From Anaerobiospirillum thomasii (GTDB taxonomy: Bacteria > Pseudomonadota > Gammaproteobacteria > Enterobacterales > Succinivibrionaceae), in NCBI RefSeq assembly GCF_900445255.1, contig NZ_UAPU01000005.1:1063501-1127500 (forward strand): DNA of 64,000 nt, written 5' to 3'. A model generated the notes under the pieces. That model saw only the letters and a list, made by a program, of their open reading frames with translations, did no database searches and had not been told where the DNA came from. Shown piece after piece: positions 9,942-19,633 of this stretch (position 1 is the stretch's first letter; every line of letters starts with the position of its first letter). The translations under genes were made by a program, and so were the position numbers.

Positions 9942-10763
9942 CTAAACGTTTAACTTCAATCCATCAAAGGCAACTTCAATACCGCAGTCTTTAACTCTCT
10001 GCTCAATCTCCTCATGAGTCATGGCAGAGGAGTGCGAGACGTGGGAGGCATAGACTTTGCTGTGCTCTGTCAACACTCCCATATCCCTTAATCTCTTGCA
10101 CTGGGCAAAAAGTGAGGCAAAGTTCAGATGATTGTCGGATTTGACACCTTCAATATAGTCGGCATAGGTGCACTCAAAGACGGCAAGATCGATAGTGTAT
10201 TTTGCTAAAAACTCAAATGAGCACTCTGGCAGGTAACCGCTGTCCAGGCCATAGAGGAAGGTCCTGCCGTCTTTTTGTATTATGTAGTTGTAGCACAGCT
10301 CCATACGGGCATGATTGGCAAGAATAGGGGTTATGGTATAACCCATATGCTCAAAGCTCATAAAAGGAGCTACAACCTTAAGCACAAATCTGTCACCGCC
10401 TAAACCGTCAAGCGCATTAAAGGCGCCCTTGATGGCACAGTCATTGCCAAAGACATACATAGGGCTGTCAATGTTATAGCCAAAGTTTACGCATCTTGAG
10501 ACAAATTCGCCTACATTGAAATGATCAGGATGGGTATGGGTAAAGAGTGTGGTGTGCACGCCTCTTGCGCTAAGCCCCTCACGGGTCAGCTGTGCTGACC
10601 ACTCAGGTGACATATCAATCTGAATGCAGTCATCAACCATGACAGAGGCTCTGCTTCTTACATTTTTGCCGCCCTGCTCTCTGGCCAGAGTGCAGATCTT
10701 GCAGTTGCAAAAAGGATTGGGAATACCCTCTGAGGCTGCTGTACCTAAAAATCTGACTAACAT
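9942..10763 (-). CDS. PhnP-like metallo-beta-lactamase-fold hydrolase
   Basis: 273 aa. The N-terminus FLGTAASEGIPNPFCNCKICTLA has the C-x-C-x2-C zinc-site cluster typical of PhnP-like proteins. The MBL signature HTHPDH is at residues 76-81, and a late His (ASHVSHSS) completes the metal ligands. PhnP hydrolyses 5-phosphoribosyl 1,2-cyclic phosphate in phosphonate breakdown. No other phn genes are present here, so a different cyclic phosphodiester or nucleotide substrate is as likely. It sits 17 bp after pgm and 10 bp before the nucleoside-type permease in one minus-strand unit, suggesting a role in nucleoside or sugar-phosphate handling. No signal peptide; cytoplasmic. Confidence 0.75.
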   Translation of the reverse strand: MLVRFLGTAASEGIPNPFCNCKICTLAREQGGKNVRSRASVMVDDCIQIDMSPEWSAQLTREGLSARGVHTTLFTHTHPDHFNVGEFVSRCVNFGYNIDSPMYVFGNDCAIKGAFNALDGLGGDRFVLKVVAPFMSFEHMGYTITPILANHARMELCYNYIIQKDGRTFLYGLDSGYLPECSFEFLAKYTIDLAVFECTYADYIEGVKSDNHLNFASLFAQCKRLRDMGVLTEHSKVYASHVSHSSAMTHEEIEQRVKDCGIEVAFDGLKLNV

Positions 10764-10780
10764 AAAAACTCCTATAACGG

Positions 10781-12418
10781 TTAAAGACCAGTGGCCTTGT
10801 TTACAATATAAACTGCATCATCGTGCAGCTCCTTGGCATGAGAGCTGCTCTTTGATGACTCATAGTAAATCTTGTATAAATTCTCAGTACCAGATGGACG
10901 GGCAGAGAAAAAGCCGTCTTCACACACCACCTTGATACCGCCTATATCCTCATTGTTACCTGGGGCTTTGACCAAAACTTTTGTGATCTTGGAGCCTGCC
11001 AGGGTATCTTTGCTTATTGAGCTTTCATTTAAGGACTTAAAAGCCTCTTTTTGCTCTTTAGTAATTGGCACATCATCACGGCCGTAGAAAAATTCACCAA
11101 AGCAGCTCTGCAAATAGGCATAGTACTCATCAATGCTCATAGAGCTTGCAGCCATGAGCTCGGCACCAATAAGACCTGCTGTAAAGCCATCCTTGTCGGT
11201 TACAAAAGGCACACCGTTAAAATCAAGGAAGGAGGCACCTGCGCTCTCTTCACAGCCAAAGACCAGATCGGTTGCAAAAAGCCCCTGAGAGAACCACTTA
11301 AAGCCAATCGGGGTTTCATAGACGTTAAAATTGCTGCTTTTTATAATGCTGTCCATCATCAATGAAGCCCCAATGGTTTTACCCACAGCTCTGCCCTGCG
11401 GCCACTTTTTGCGGCTTTGCAGCAGATAATGCATCATGCAGCATAAATAATGATTGGAGTTGACCAGACCCTTTTTAGTCACCACACCATGCCTATCGGC
11501 ATCAGGATCATTGGCTATGGCAAAATCAAAACTGTCTGTCATTGAGGTTAAAGGCTTCATGGTATAAGGAGACATGCAGTCCATTCTGATCTTGCCGTCA
11601 TAATCGTATGGCATAAAGGAGAAGGATGAGTCTATTCTCTTGTTGACAATATTAAGTCTAATACCGTAGAAATCCTCAATCTCCTGCCAGTAGGCAAGTG
11701 AGCTGCCACCCTGAGGATTGACTGCAAGAGCAATATTGGATGCGGCAATTTCCTGCATATTGATGGTTAAGGCCAGATCTTCTACATAGTCATGCTGCAT
11801 ATTTTTAAAATGCACATACTCAGATTTGACAGCCTCATTCCATGGCAGGCTGACGACAGCTTTATTACCATCCTTTAAAATCTCATTGGCCAGTGTCTCA
11901 ATCTGCCTTGTGTAATAGGTAGAGGCAGGACCGCCGTGAGGTGGATTGTACTTAAAGCCACCGTCCTCTGGAGGATTGTGGGAAGGGGTTATAATAATGC
12001 CGTCTGACAATCTGTCACTGTTTAAATTATGTTTTACTATCTGACGTGAAATAACAGGGGTTGGGGTGACTTCAAAATTGCAGGCTACAACTGTATCTAC
12101 TCTATTGGCGCATAAAACCTCAAGGGCTGTTTTATAGGCACACTCTGATAAGGCATGGGTATCATGGCCCAAAAAGACAGGTCCTGTGTGGCCCCATTTA
12201 TCTCTTAAAATGACAATGGCCTGGGTTAATGCCTCAATGTGCGCTCTGGTATAGGTGCCATCACGTGAGCTGCCTCTGTGACCTGAGGTGCCAAAGGCTA
12301 TGGCATATTTGTCGTTGCTGCGCTCTATTTTATTTTCATAATATAAAGATACAACATCTGCAATGTTGACCAGATTGAAATTGCAGGCCTCAATACCTGC
12401 TTTGCTATCTACTGTCAT
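10781..12418 (-). CDS. pgm: Phosphoglucomutase (alpha-D-glucose-phosphate specific)
   Basis: 545 aa (E. coli Pgm is 546). Interconverts glucose 1-phosphate and glucose 6-phosphate for glycogen and UDP-glucose metabolism. The sequence shows AFGTSGHRGSS near residue 43, the active-site phosphoserine loop TPSHNPPEDGG, the metal-binding NDPDADRHG, the sugar-binding loop GCEESAGASFL, and the C-terminal phosphate-binding SARPSGTENLYKIY. Translation could open at 12514, but ATG 12418 (MTVDSKAG) follows AGGTAAAG and matches the length of known Pgm; the extra 32 residues look non-native. First gene of a minus-strand unit with the MBL hydrolase. The upstream DNA has clustered inverted TGTAGTATAA motifs. 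Confidence 0.95.
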   Translation of the reverse strand: MTVDSKAGIEACNFNLVNIADVVSLYYENKIERSNDKYAIAFGTSGHRGSSRDGTYTRAHIEALTQAIVILRDKWGHTGPVFLGHDTHALSECAYKTALEVLCANRVDTVVACNFEVTPTPVISRQIVKHNLNSDRLSDGIIITPSHNPPEDGGFKYNPPHGGPASTYYTRQIETLANEILKDGNKAVVSLPWNEAVKSEYVHFKNMQHDYVEDLALTINMQEIAASNIALAVNPQGGSSLAYWQEIEDFYGIRLNIVNKRIDSSFSFMPYDYDGKIRMDCMSPYTMKPLTSMTDSFDFAIANDPDADRHGVVTKKGLVNSNHYLCCMMHYLLQSRKKWPQGRAVGKTIGASLMMDSIIKSSNFNVYETPIGFKWFSQGLFATDLVFGCEESAGASFLDFNGVPFVTDKDGFTAGLIGAELMAASSMSIDEYYAYLQSCFGEFFYGRDDVPITKEQKEAFKSLNESSISKDTLAGSKITKVLVKAPGNNEDIGGIKVVCEDGFFSARPSGTENLYKIYYESSKSSSHAKELHDDAVYIVNKATGL

Positions 12419-12517
12419 AATCTTTACCTGTTTTGAACACACGATGAAGATTAAAACACTGTGTTGATAAAATTTGTGATTATAATCACGTTTAATTTTA
12501 GACTTTTTTGCCACATT

Positions 12518-12716
12518 TTATACTACAATAATTTTAATTTTCTCATTTATTACAATAATTTATTTATAGTATGATTAAATATATGTGTAGTATAAGATTA
12601 AATTTACTTAAAGTTTATACTACAGACATTTACGCGTAAAAATTAAACAATCACGATTAACAAGGTATTTTTTGACTTCATTTTTTTATTATATTCCATT
12701 TATATCTGTAGTATAA
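12518..12716. repeat. Four alternating copies of the 10-mer TGTAGTATAA
   Basis: Perfect copies occur inverted at 12518-12527, direct at 12586-12595, inverted at 12615-12624 and direct at 12707-12716, i.e. two inverted pairs. The second pair is longer (TTATACTACAGA then C/T then AT on each arm). Near-copies lie at about 12564 and 12731. They occupy the AT-rich gap between the divergent pgm and transposase genes. They could be operators for pgm, transposase-binding sites or remnants of small mobile elements; I see no target-site duplication. Confidence 0.6.
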
Positions 12717-12788
12717 TTTTTTTAATAAAATTATACTCATTATGTGCTTCACATACATCTTTTATTGCCCATTATCTGCAGGTTGTAT

Positions 12789-14552
12789 ATGGCTATAAGA
12801 TTTAGACTGATAAAGGCCGCCAATGGTCTTGAATATGGCTCCATCGTCTCAGGCTACAGAGATCCTGTCACCAAAAAAAGTACAACGCGCTCTTTAAAAT
12901 CCTATGGTCATGTCAGCCAAGAAAAGCTTGCCGATCCTTTGTTTTTATCGCAGGTGCGTCATGATATAAATTACTTTAGCTATCAGCTGCAAACAGAGGC
13001 TAAAAAGACACAGACCCTGACACCATCTAAAGTTGCTCGCTCTTTTTTGCGCATTAACTACAGCTTTTTTGCCCTGCGCTATGTCTATGAAAAGCTAAAA
13101 TGCGATCAGATAATCACGGATTTGAAGGCTTACAGTTCCATTGAAAACTTTGAGGATCTGTTTTTTTATATGACAGCAGAGCGTATCAATGATGATGAGT
13201 GTCAGTTTGTAAGCCCTGAGCGCAATCATATCTTTGATTTTAGCCATATTCTTCTAGATAAAGCCCCGCAGGCTCTGACCTTTTTAGCCTCAAGGGCCTA
13301 TCAGATCTCAAGACAGCTTAATAAAAATCTTGTTATGCACAATCTTGTAGATAAAAGCAATGTCACCTATTATTTAACAAAGCTTAATTTCCAGCATATT
13401 AAAAACTCACCCTTAAACGGTGCGCTTATAGAAAATCAATGTGTTTTAGGTCTGACTTTAGATGGCAATTACATTCCTCTTGACTATCATCTCAATCAGA
13501 TCCTGCCTGGTGATAAAATCAACCGCGATGATATGCTAAGCCGCGTGCTCTATGTTAAAAACACCACAGCCCGTTATGCCTCTTTTACCTTTGTGGCCGA
13601 CACCGAGCTTAATAAAAGAGAGTATATCTATCACCTTGAAAAGGAAAAGTGTCCTTACATTCTATGCTCAAATCTCTACAAGCTAAGTGTACGCAGGCAG
13701 TCACTGCTTCTCAAGGGCAAATTTAAAAAAGGACGCAGTGCCGACGGTGACAGCTCCTGGCGCTACAGGCAGGTAAAGGAGCCTTTGACCATAAGGCAGT
13801 TTGGCAGCCGCATAATACTTGACTGTAAAATATTTATTATCTATTCAAAGAGCAAAAGAGCCCATGATCTGTGGCGTCTTGAAAAGCAGTGGCGCGCCGC
13901 CTCCAATCTTGTGGATATGTCAGATCAGGATATAAACAGCACAGGATTACTTGATGAGGAGCTTTTATCAAGCTCACTTATGCGCTTTATAAAATTAAAG
14001 CACTCAGCCCCGGGACTTTTGAGTATTGATCATACTCAGTACTCAAAATATGGCGTCTTTGCAGGCTACTTTGTGGTTATAACCAATCTTGAGAGCAATA
14101 TTGCCTCTATCTATCAGAAGCTCAAAAAGCTCTGGGATTTTAAAGAAAGCTATAGAAATCCAAATCTGCCAGATGTCAGACATGGCAGTCATTTAAATTA
14201 CCGCGATCTTATGGCAGGACATTTCTTTTTAGCCAATTTCTCTAACATTATTAAAAGATCGCTTTTGTGTCTTTTGCAGACAAAAAATCTACATCTAAAC
14301 TCCAAGCAGCTCAAAAGAGCCATGCATGACAATGCCCTGTGCTTTGTCAAAGACAAAAAGAGCGGTGAATATCTGGTGCTTAAAAATACTATAGCCGAGC
14401 CAGATGATTTGGGCTATAACTCCATGGATCTTATTATGCAGGCCCTCTCTTTGCCTGTATTTGATGCCATTGAGAATATTGAGAGCTACAAAGTGGCTGT
14501 ACGCGAGCATATAAGATCAAAAACTATGCATATAAATTCCTCAGTACTATAA
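12789..14552 (+). CDS. IS1634/IS4-type DDE transposase
   Basis: 587 aa from ATG 12789. An upstream in-frame start at 12744 adds 15 residues with no ribosome site. The N-terminus (AIRFRLIKAANGLEYGSIVSGYRDP) and overall plan match IS1634-type transposases. Candidate catalytic acidic residues are D in LTLDGNYIPLDY, D in FVADTELN, and E in WDFKESYRN, which corresponds to the family W-x-I-E-x-x-F-R box. The conserved ITNL strand precedes the last one. The reading frame is intact, so the protein may be functional. I could not identify convincing terminal inverted repeats or a target duplication, so element ends are undefined. The right side lies 150 bp from tRNA-Ser. It runs opposite to pgm. Confidence 0.8.
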   Translation: MAIRFRLIKAANGLEYGSIVSGYRDPVTKKSTTRSLKSYGHVSQEKLADPLFLSQVRHDINYFSYQLQTEAKKTQTLTPSKVARSFLRINYSFFALRYVYEKLKCDQIITDLKAYSSIENFEDLFFYMTAERINDDECQFVSPERNHIFDFSHILLDKAPQALTFLASRAYQISRQLNKNLVMHNLVDKSNVTYYLTKLNFQHIKNSPLNGALIENQCVLGLTLDGNYIPLDYHLNQILPGDKINRDDMLSRVLYVKNTTARYASFTFVADTELNKREYIYHLEKEKCPYILCSNLYKLSVRRQSLLLKGKFKKGRSADGDSSWRYRQVKEPLTIRQFGSRIILDCKIFIIYSKSKRAHDLWRLEKQWRAASNLVDMSDQDINSTGLLDEELLSSSLMRFIKLKHSAPGLLSIDHTQYSKYGVFAGYFVVITNLESNIASIYQKLKKLWDFKESYRNPNLPDVRHGSHLNYRDLMAGHFFLANFSNIIKRSLLCLLQTKNLHLNSKQLKRAMHDNALCFVKDKKSGEYLVLKNTIAEPDDLGYNSMDLIMQALSLPVFDAIENIESYKVAVREHIRSKTMHINSSVL

Positions 14553-14656
14553 ATTTAATTTTTTTTAAAAGTGACACAAAGCAGATAAATAAGGCTGATT
14601 TTTAGACTTTTAGGTTCAGTGTCATGATTTTTATTAAATTTTTTTAAAATTAGTGC

Positions 14657-14684
14657 TTGCAATTGCAAAATTATTAAGTATAAT
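14657..14684 (+). promoter_or_regulatory. Promoter of tRNA-Ser
   Basis: TTGCAA at 14657-14662 and a perfect TATAAT at 14679-14684, 16 bp apart, place the transcript start about 7 nt before the mature tRNA 5' end. Confidence 0.7.
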
Positions 14685-14698
14685 GGGCACCACAATTT

Positions 14699-14788
14699 GG
14701 ATGGGTGGCAGAGCGGTTGAATGCAACGGTCTTGAAAACCGTCGAGGGTTTACGCCCTCCGTGAGTTCGAATCTCACCCCATCCGCCA
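14699..14788 (+). tRNA. tRNA-Ser (anticodon UGA)
   Basis: 90-nt class II tRNA. The acceptor stem GGATGGG pairs with CCCATCC, followed by discriminator G and an encoded CCA. The anticodon arm is ACGGT-CTTGAAA-ACCGT with anticodon TGA. The long variable arm (CGAGGGTTTACGCCCTCCG) is typical of tRNA-Ser, and the T arm contains GTTCGAATC. It reads UCA codons. It has its own promoter and terminator. tRNA-Ser genes are common integration sites, and a transposase gene ends 147 bp upstream. Confidence 0.97.
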
Positions 14789-14790
14789 CG

Positions 14791-14818
14791 AGCACTTTTT
14801 AAAAGTGCTTTTTTTTTT
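14791..14818 (+). terminator. Terminator of tRNA-Ser
   Basis: AGCACTTTT pairs with AAAAGTGCT, followed by a run of about nine T residues, starting 3 nt after the CCA end. Confidence 0.9.
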
Positions 14819-14932
14819 CGCCCGCAGTTTTTGCCCCCGCTATAATTCTTTAATACCAAAACACACTGCAAAAGCCTAGCCCATGATCAAGCCATAGCTT
14901 TGTGCCTTAGGGTTATTTAATTTTCAGATCTG

Positions 14933-15577
14933 CTATACCTTTAAATCCTTTTTATAAATAAAACATTTTTGAATATGCCTTCGCTCACCTGCAATACTAA
15001 AATCAAGCTCCTGTTCAAAACATGCTGTGTAGTTATGTCTCTGATAGAAGGTGTAATTGCAGCTCTCATCGGTTAAAAGATAAAGACATGGCTCATGGTG
15101 TAAAAAGGCAAGGCGCTCGCATACCCTTATAAGGTGACTGCCAAGACCTTTGAGCTCTTTATCACTTATAATAAGCAAAAGCTCACAGCCTTTAATCTTA
15201 TTCTGCAGGACAATGTCGTGCATATAGGCATACTGCTCTTTGTATTTTTCATCATAGGCATAATCGCTGCTAAGGTAGGAGAGTCTTTTACAGCTAAAAT
15301 CAAGCAGCTTTAAGACAGGACCAAGAAAGGCCGTCTTAAGCCATGAGATCTTATCTTTGTTATGGTGAGCAGCTAAAAGCACGAGGGCATGTACTTTTTT
15401 ACCCTCAGCTGCCACAAAACACAGATTTGAGTCTTTAAGGCAGCTTATAAAATAGCGTGCTGCGAGCATAAGCTTGTAGCGCATAGGGCCATCATCATTT
15501 AAATACCAGGCACTGCGCACTAAAGATGCACACTGATACAGATCTTTACAGCTAAAAGATCTTAATCTTACTCTCAT
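14933..15577 (-). CDS. GNAT-family N-acetyltransferase
   Basis: 214 aa. The acetyl-CoA motif DKELKGLGSHLIRVCERLA lies around residues 138-156, and the C-terminal strand-helix YTFYQRHNYTA fits the GNAT fold. The N-terminal ~70 residues (substrate side) are not recognisable. The protein is rich in Cys and Tyr. ATG 15577 is used; a clear Shine-Dalgarno is not obvious. It stands alone between the tRNA-Ser terminator and the gdhA promoter region, transcribed away from gdhA. Substrate unknown. Confidence 0.75.
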   Translation of the reverse strand: MRVRLRSFSCKDLYQCASLVRSAWYLNDDGPMRYKLMLAARYFISCLKDSNLCFVAAEGKKVHALVLLAAHHNKDKISWLKTAFLGPVLKLLDFSCKRLSYLSSDYAYDEKYKEQYAYMHDIVLQNKIKGCELLLIISDKELKGLGSHLIRVCERLAFLHHEPCLYLLTDESCNYTFYQRHNYTACFEQELDFSIAGERRHIQKCFIYKKDLKV

Positions 15578-15956
15578 ATTATCCTCATTTTGTTATCTGC
15601 ACCTGTAATCTGCCTATGGCCTCTTTTAAGACAAATGTGATATTTATGTCCCAAAAGCCGATTAACCATTTTAATTTAAAATGAAAATTTGTTAACGTTC
15701 TTTTTTAGTGCGACTGTTTTTGACATGGTCTCAATTAAATTCTGTAAGGACATATTAAATAAAATATTTTATTTATCATATATTTAAATAAATTATTTGA
15801 ATTTTTAATGCTATTTTGATGACTTTGTACAGGGACTTTTTAGCTCAAAATTAAACTTTTTATCAAAAACCCATATCCATTTGGGTGCAATTTTTAAAAA
15901 ATAAGCATTTTTTTTGCGCAAAACCTGCTTTTTTTAGTTAGTCTAGCTTATTTTTA
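15578..15956. other. AT-rich non-coding region upstream of gdhA
   Basis: About 380 bases, dominated by A and T tracts, with no coding frame, RNA gene or long repeat that I can recognise. It separates the divergent GNAT and gdhA genes and presumably carries the GNAT promoter. Confidence 0.4.
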
Positions 15957-16006
15957 TTGCACACAAGGCGTATAGAGTTTACATTAGTGACGTGGTTTAG
16001 ATCACA
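15957..16006 (+). promoter_or_regulatory. Candidate gdhA promoter with CRP-like site
   Basis: TTGCAC at 15957-15962 and TACATT at 15980-15985 are 17 bp apart. Overlapping the predicted start is CGTGG-TTTAGA-TCACA (15991-16006), which matches 8 of 10 positions of the TGTGA-N6-TCACA CRP consensus. That position would suit repression. Consensus reading only. Confidence 0.3.
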
Positions 16007-16032
16007 TATTTTCAATCTAATGGAGAATTAAA

Positions 16033-17385
16033 ATGTCTTATTCACAACAGATCTTTGAAGAGCTATCCAGCCGTTACCCATATCAGCCAGAATTTTTACA
16101 GGCAGTTCAGGAGGTTTTAGTAACCCTGCAGCCTGCCCTCGATAAAAATCCTGCCTATCAGAAGCACAAGATCCTAGAAAGAATCACCGTACCTGAGCGT
16201 TCATTCCAGTTTAAAGTTGAGTGGCTTGATGACAAAGGTGAGATCCAGGTTAACCGTGGTTACCGTATTCAGTTTAATTCTGCCATTGGTCCTTACAAAG
16301 GTGGTCTGCGCTTCCACCCTACTGTAAATGAAAGCGTATTAAAGTTTTTAGGTTTTGAACAGATTTTCAAAAACTCACTGACTGGTACCCCAATCGGTGG
16401 TGCCAAGGGCGGTGCCGACTTTGATCCAAAGGGCAAGTCAGACAATGAAATCATGCGTTTCTGCCAGGCCTTTATGGTACAGCTCCATCGTTACATCGGC
16501 GCTACTATTGATGTGCCAGCCGGTGATATTGGTGTAGGCGGCCGTGAAATCGGTTATTTATACGGAGCCTTCAAGCGTCTGACCACATCATATGAAGGTG
16601 TGCTAACAGGCAAAGGTCTGACCTATGGCGGCTCACTGGCCCGTACTGAGGCTACAGGCTATGGTACTGTATACTTTGCTCAGGAGATGTTAAAGACCCG
16701 TGGGGAGAGCCTTGAGGGTAAGGCCTGTGCAGTCTCTGGTGCCGGCAACGTAGCAATTTACTGCTGTCAGAAATTAAAGCAGATTGGTGCTATCCCTGTT
16801 ACTGTATCAGACTCACGCGGCATGATTTATGATAAAAACGGTATTGATGTTGAGATCCTGCAACAGGTCAAGGAAGTTGAAAGAGCTTCACTGACCCGTT
16901 ATGCTGAGCTCGTACCTACCGCCAAGTACACACCTGTATCAGAGTATGCACAAGGTCGCAACAATGTATGGTCAGTACCATGCTATGCAGCCTTCCCATG
17001 TGCCACACAGAATGAGCTTAATCTTGAGGATGCAAAGTGTCTGCTAGCAAACGGCTGTAAGTGCGTAGCAGAAGGTGCCAACATGCCTTCATCAATTGAA
17101 GCTATCAATGCCTTCTTAGCATCAGGTATTGCCTACGGCCCTGCCAAAGCAGCCAACGCTGGCGGTGTTGCCACCTCACAGCTTGAGATGGAGCAGAATG
17201 CAGGCATGTGCTCATGGACCTTTGATGAGGTTGACAGCAAGCTACATCAGATCATGGTCAACATCCACAACAATGCCTATCAGACCTCAATTGAGTTTGG
17301 TGACAAGGGTAACCTCGTTTTAGGTGCCAACATTGCAGGATTTAGAAAGGTTGCCGATACCATGATTGCTCAGGGCGTAATCTAA
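16033..17385 (+). CDS. gdhA: Glutamate dehydrogenase (NADP-type)
   Basis: 450 aa hexameric enzyme that makes glutamate from 2-oxoglutarate and ammonia. The N-terminal substrate domain has GYRIQFNSAIGPYKGGLRF and the catalytic Lys in GGAKGGADFDPKGKSD (about residues 124-139). The C-terminal Rossmann domain has SGAGNVAIYCCQKL (about 236-249). Length and the S-rather-than-E cofactor region resemble NADP-dependent enterobacterial GdhA (447 aa). Start ATG 16033 is preceded by TGGAGAAT. A single gene, ending in a clear terminator. In this kind of organism GDH is likely the main ammonium-assimilation route; that is inference. Confidence 0.96.
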   Translation: MSYSQQIFEELSSRYPYQPEFLQAVQEVLVTLQPALDKNPAYQKHKILERITVPERSFQFKVEWLDDKGEIQVNRGYRIQFNSAIGPYKGGLRFHPTVNESVLKFLGFEQIFKNSLTGTPIGGAKGGADFDPKGKSDNEIMRFCQAFMVQLHRYIGATIDVPAGDIGVGGREIGYLYGAFKRLTTSYEGVLTGKGLTYGGSLARTEATGYGTVYFAQEMLKTRGESLEGKACAVSGAGNVAIYCCQKLKQIGAIPVTVSDSRGMIYDKNGIDVEILQQVKEVERASLTRYAELVPTAKYTPVSEYAQGRNNVWSVPCYAAFPCATQNELNLEDAKCLLANGCKCVAEGANMPSSIEAINAFLASGIAYGPAKAANAGGVATSQLEMEQNAGMCSWTFDEVDSKLHQIMVNIHNNAYQTSIEFGDKGNLVLGANIAGFRKVADTMIAQGVI

Positions 17386-17420
17386 ATCACTACCTCATAT
17401 AAAATTTAAGACAACTCCAG

Positions 17421-17453
17421 TAAGCCATGCTGTGCATGGCTTATTCTTTTTCT
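17421..17453 (+). terminator. Terminator of gdhA
   Basis: TAAGCCATGC-TGT-GCATGGCTTA hairpin followed by TTCTTTTTCT, 36 bases after the gdhA stop. Confidence 0.85.
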
Positions 17454-17765
17454 CAATAACATTTAAAAAGTACAAAAATGTATGCAATCTAAAATACAAG
17501 TTATGATCTAAGCCAAATTTTTCACTTACAAAAGTCAATGTTTTATAAATTATTTTTTATATATAAATCAACATTTTATTTACTTGTATTTCACGCATCT
17601 GGCCTGACAATCAAAACGTAGTCGTCAATAAAACTTATAAATAACAGCATTTTAATCACAAAAAAGATCTGAAAATAAATACTTTTTTTGACAAAAGTTA
17701 GAAAATATAAAAATATTGTCCACTAATTATTATGTACATTTTCTTCGTGTATTCGGAGTTTTTTT
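17454..17765. other. Non-coding region upstream of the chemoreceptor gene
   Basis: About 310 bases, strongly AT-rich. The last 20 bases hold CGGAG just before the chemoreceptor start. A flagellar sigma-28-type promoter was looked for, but no convincing TAAA-N15-GCCGATAA match is visible. Nothing else is recognised. Confidence 0.4.
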
Positions 17766-19373
17766 ATGATTAAGGCCTTTTTAAATTTAAAAGTCAGAGT
17801 AAAGCTGATTTTACTATTCTCTGTCATTATTATTCTTACCACCATGGTCTCTGGCTATACTGCCAAGAAAATGTATGACTCTGTATTAGTTGCAGACAAA
17901 GTGCATGATACTCTTGAACTGCGTTATGGCATAACAGATGCTGCACAGGATGCCCTTTTTGACCTGCATTCTATGATTCAGACTGCTATTAAAGAAAAAG
18001 AAGTTGATTCAAGGGCCGTTGAAGAATATATAAAAAGAGCACAGGAGACTCATGATGCTCTAATATCACAAGGCTATGAAAAACAGATTGGCACAGTTAA
18101 GGACAATCTTAAAAAATACATCACTACCTACAGAAATGAGCTTATATATTTAATTGACTCAGGTCGTGTACGCGAGGCACAGGATGCCTATGACAGACGT
18201 CTTAACAACTATGTTGTCAGCAGCTTCCATAACCTACAGGACGCTGTAGGCATGCAGATTGCCATTGCCACCGAGCGTGCCAATACCCTCTCATCATACA
18301 AACCTATCTACTATATTCTGACCCTAGCTGCCATTGTTAATATATTTTCACTTCTTGCAGCCTTTGTGGTCTCTGCCAATATCGATATGAATTTGCGCTA
18401 CTCCATCGACAAGGTAACTCAGATGGCAAATTCAGATCTCTCAGAGAAAATTGTGGCCAGTACCACTGATGAGTTTGGTATTCTTAACCAGAATCTTGAG
18501 AATATGCGTGTAAAACTCAACAACAAGATTTTCAATATTGTAACCACTGTAGGCGATCTCTCACTCAGATCAGACACCATGCGTACAAGCTCAGAGCATA
18601 TCTCAGAGCTGGCCCACAACTGCGAAAACAGAGCTATTACAGTAGCTGCCGCTACCGATCAGATGTCATCAACCACTGTTGATATTGCCAAGAACTGTCA
18701 CAATGCCAATGATGCTGCCAACAAGGCTCGTGATATTACACAAGATGGTGTAGCAACTGTGGAGGAGACTGTAAACTCTATTCATGATCAGGTTTCGCAG
18801 ACTAAAAAGGATGCTGATCATATTGCCACCCTGCTCACTCAGGCTCAAAACATTGGCTCTATTGTAAATACCATTGAGGAAATTGCCGCACAGACCAACC
18901 TCCTTGCTCTCAATGCCGCAATTGAGGCTGCCCGAGCCGGTGAGGCCGGACGTGGCTTTGCTGTGGTTGCCGATGAGGTACGTGCTCTTGCCTCAAGAAC
19001 CTCACGCTCCACACAGGAGATTTCCAATATGGTCAATAATATTCAAAATGATGCCAATGTGGCCTCAGAGTCTATGGCTCTTAGCGTCAACAACATGGAC
19101 AATGTGGCTCAAAGAGCTGCCAAACTACAGGATATTCTGCAGAATATTATTGAGCATGCCCAGAATGTTAATACTCAGGTGGCTCAGATTGCTACAGCTG
19201 CTGAGGAGCAGACTGCCGCTACTGCCGAGATCTCAACCAACATGCAGGATGTAACCAATATTGCTCAAGAGGTTGCCGAGCAGTCAAGCACCAACAATGA
19301 TTTTGTGGTCAAAGCCTCAGACACGCTCAATCAGGTTGTAGCAGATCTCTCCGAGTTTAAGATTAAAGCCTAG
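17766..19373 (+). CDS. Methyl-accepting chemotaxis protein
   Basis: 535 aa transmembrane receptor. TM1 is about residues 10-30 ([17 protein letters not shown]). A periplasmic helical-bundle sensor of about 150 residues follows, then TM2 near residues 180-203 and a HAMP domain. The cytoplasmic coiled coil contains the invariant signalling tip [20 protein letters not shown] (about 371-390), continuing into [18 protein letters not shown]. It binds CheA/CheW and switches the flagellar motor in response to an unknown ligand. The ligand domain resembles a four-helix-bundle MCP sensor. Start ATG 17766 follows TTCGGAG. Monocistronic, with a terminator downstream; no che or flagellar genes are nearby, as is usual for dispersed receptors. 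Confidence 0.95.
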   Translation: MIKAFLNLKVRVKLILLFSVIIILTTMVSGYTAKKMYDSVLVADKVHDTLELRYGITDAAQDALFDLHSMIQTAIKEKEVDSRAVEEYIKRAQETHDALISQGYEKQIGTVKDNLKKYITTYRNELIYLIDSGRVREAQDAYDRRLNNYVVSSFHNLQDAVGMQIAIATERANTLSSYKPIYYILTLAAIVNIFSLLAAFVVSANIDMNLRYSIDKVTQMANSDLSEKIVASTTDEFGILNQNLENMRVKLNNKIFNIVTTVGDLSLRSDTMRTSSEHISELAHNCENRAITVAAATDQMSSTTVDIAKNCHNANDAANKARDITQDGVATVEETVNSIHDQVSQTKKDADHIATLLTQAQNIGSIVNTIEEIAAQTNLLALNAAIEAARAGEAGRGFAVVADEVRALASRTSRSTQEISNMVNNIQNDANVASESMALSVNNMDNVAQRAAKLQDILQNIIEHAQNVNTQVAQIATAAEEQTAATAEISTNMQDVTNIAQEVAEQSSTNNDFVVKASDTLNQVVADLSEFKIKA

Positions 19374-19398
19374 TGCTCTTAGTTTTTTGTACAAGTTC

Positions 19399-19428
19399 AA
19401 AAGCCGCATTAGATTATGCGACTTTTTT
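19399..19428 (+). terminator. Terminator after the chemoreceptor gene
   Basis: AAAAGCCGCAT pairs imperfectly with ATGCGACTTTT, followed by T residues, 25 bases beyond the stop. Confidence 0.65.
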
Positions 19429-19579
19429 AGCTCAAGCCTTTTACATTTGCAAAGTGCCAGTTAAGTGATTATGACAGGAACACAAATAGGCTCTTAGCTA
19501 CATCCTAACCTTACTAATAGCAAGGCGCTCAAGGCTAACTGTAGCTGTCTTCTTATGGCTTTATACAGGGATTTTAGGC

Positions 19580-19614
19580 ATAAAAAACCTGCACAAAAGC
19601 TAATTTCGTGCAGG
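19580..19614 (-). terminator. Terminator of the nadK-recN-rimI-dapB unit
   Basis: On the minus strand CCTGCAC-(13 nt)-GTGCAGG is followed by TTTTTTA, 20 bases after the dapB stop. Confidence 0.8.
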
Positions 19615-19633
19615 CAGAGCACATGATGTGATT

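Noticed and set aside
12720..14640. Terminal inverted repeats of the insertion sequence (TTATCTGC on both sides)
   Set aside because: Only 8 bp match at unequal distances from the gene, with no target duplication; could be chance.
14674..14871. 65-aa open frame on the minus strand containing GWGEIRTHGG
   Set aside because: It is the antisense of tRNA-Ser and its terminator, a well-known spurious protein in databases.
18874..19254. 126-aa frame with Leu/Arg/Pro-rich composition
   Set aside because: Out-of-frame shadow of the highly conserved chemoreceptor signalling domain.
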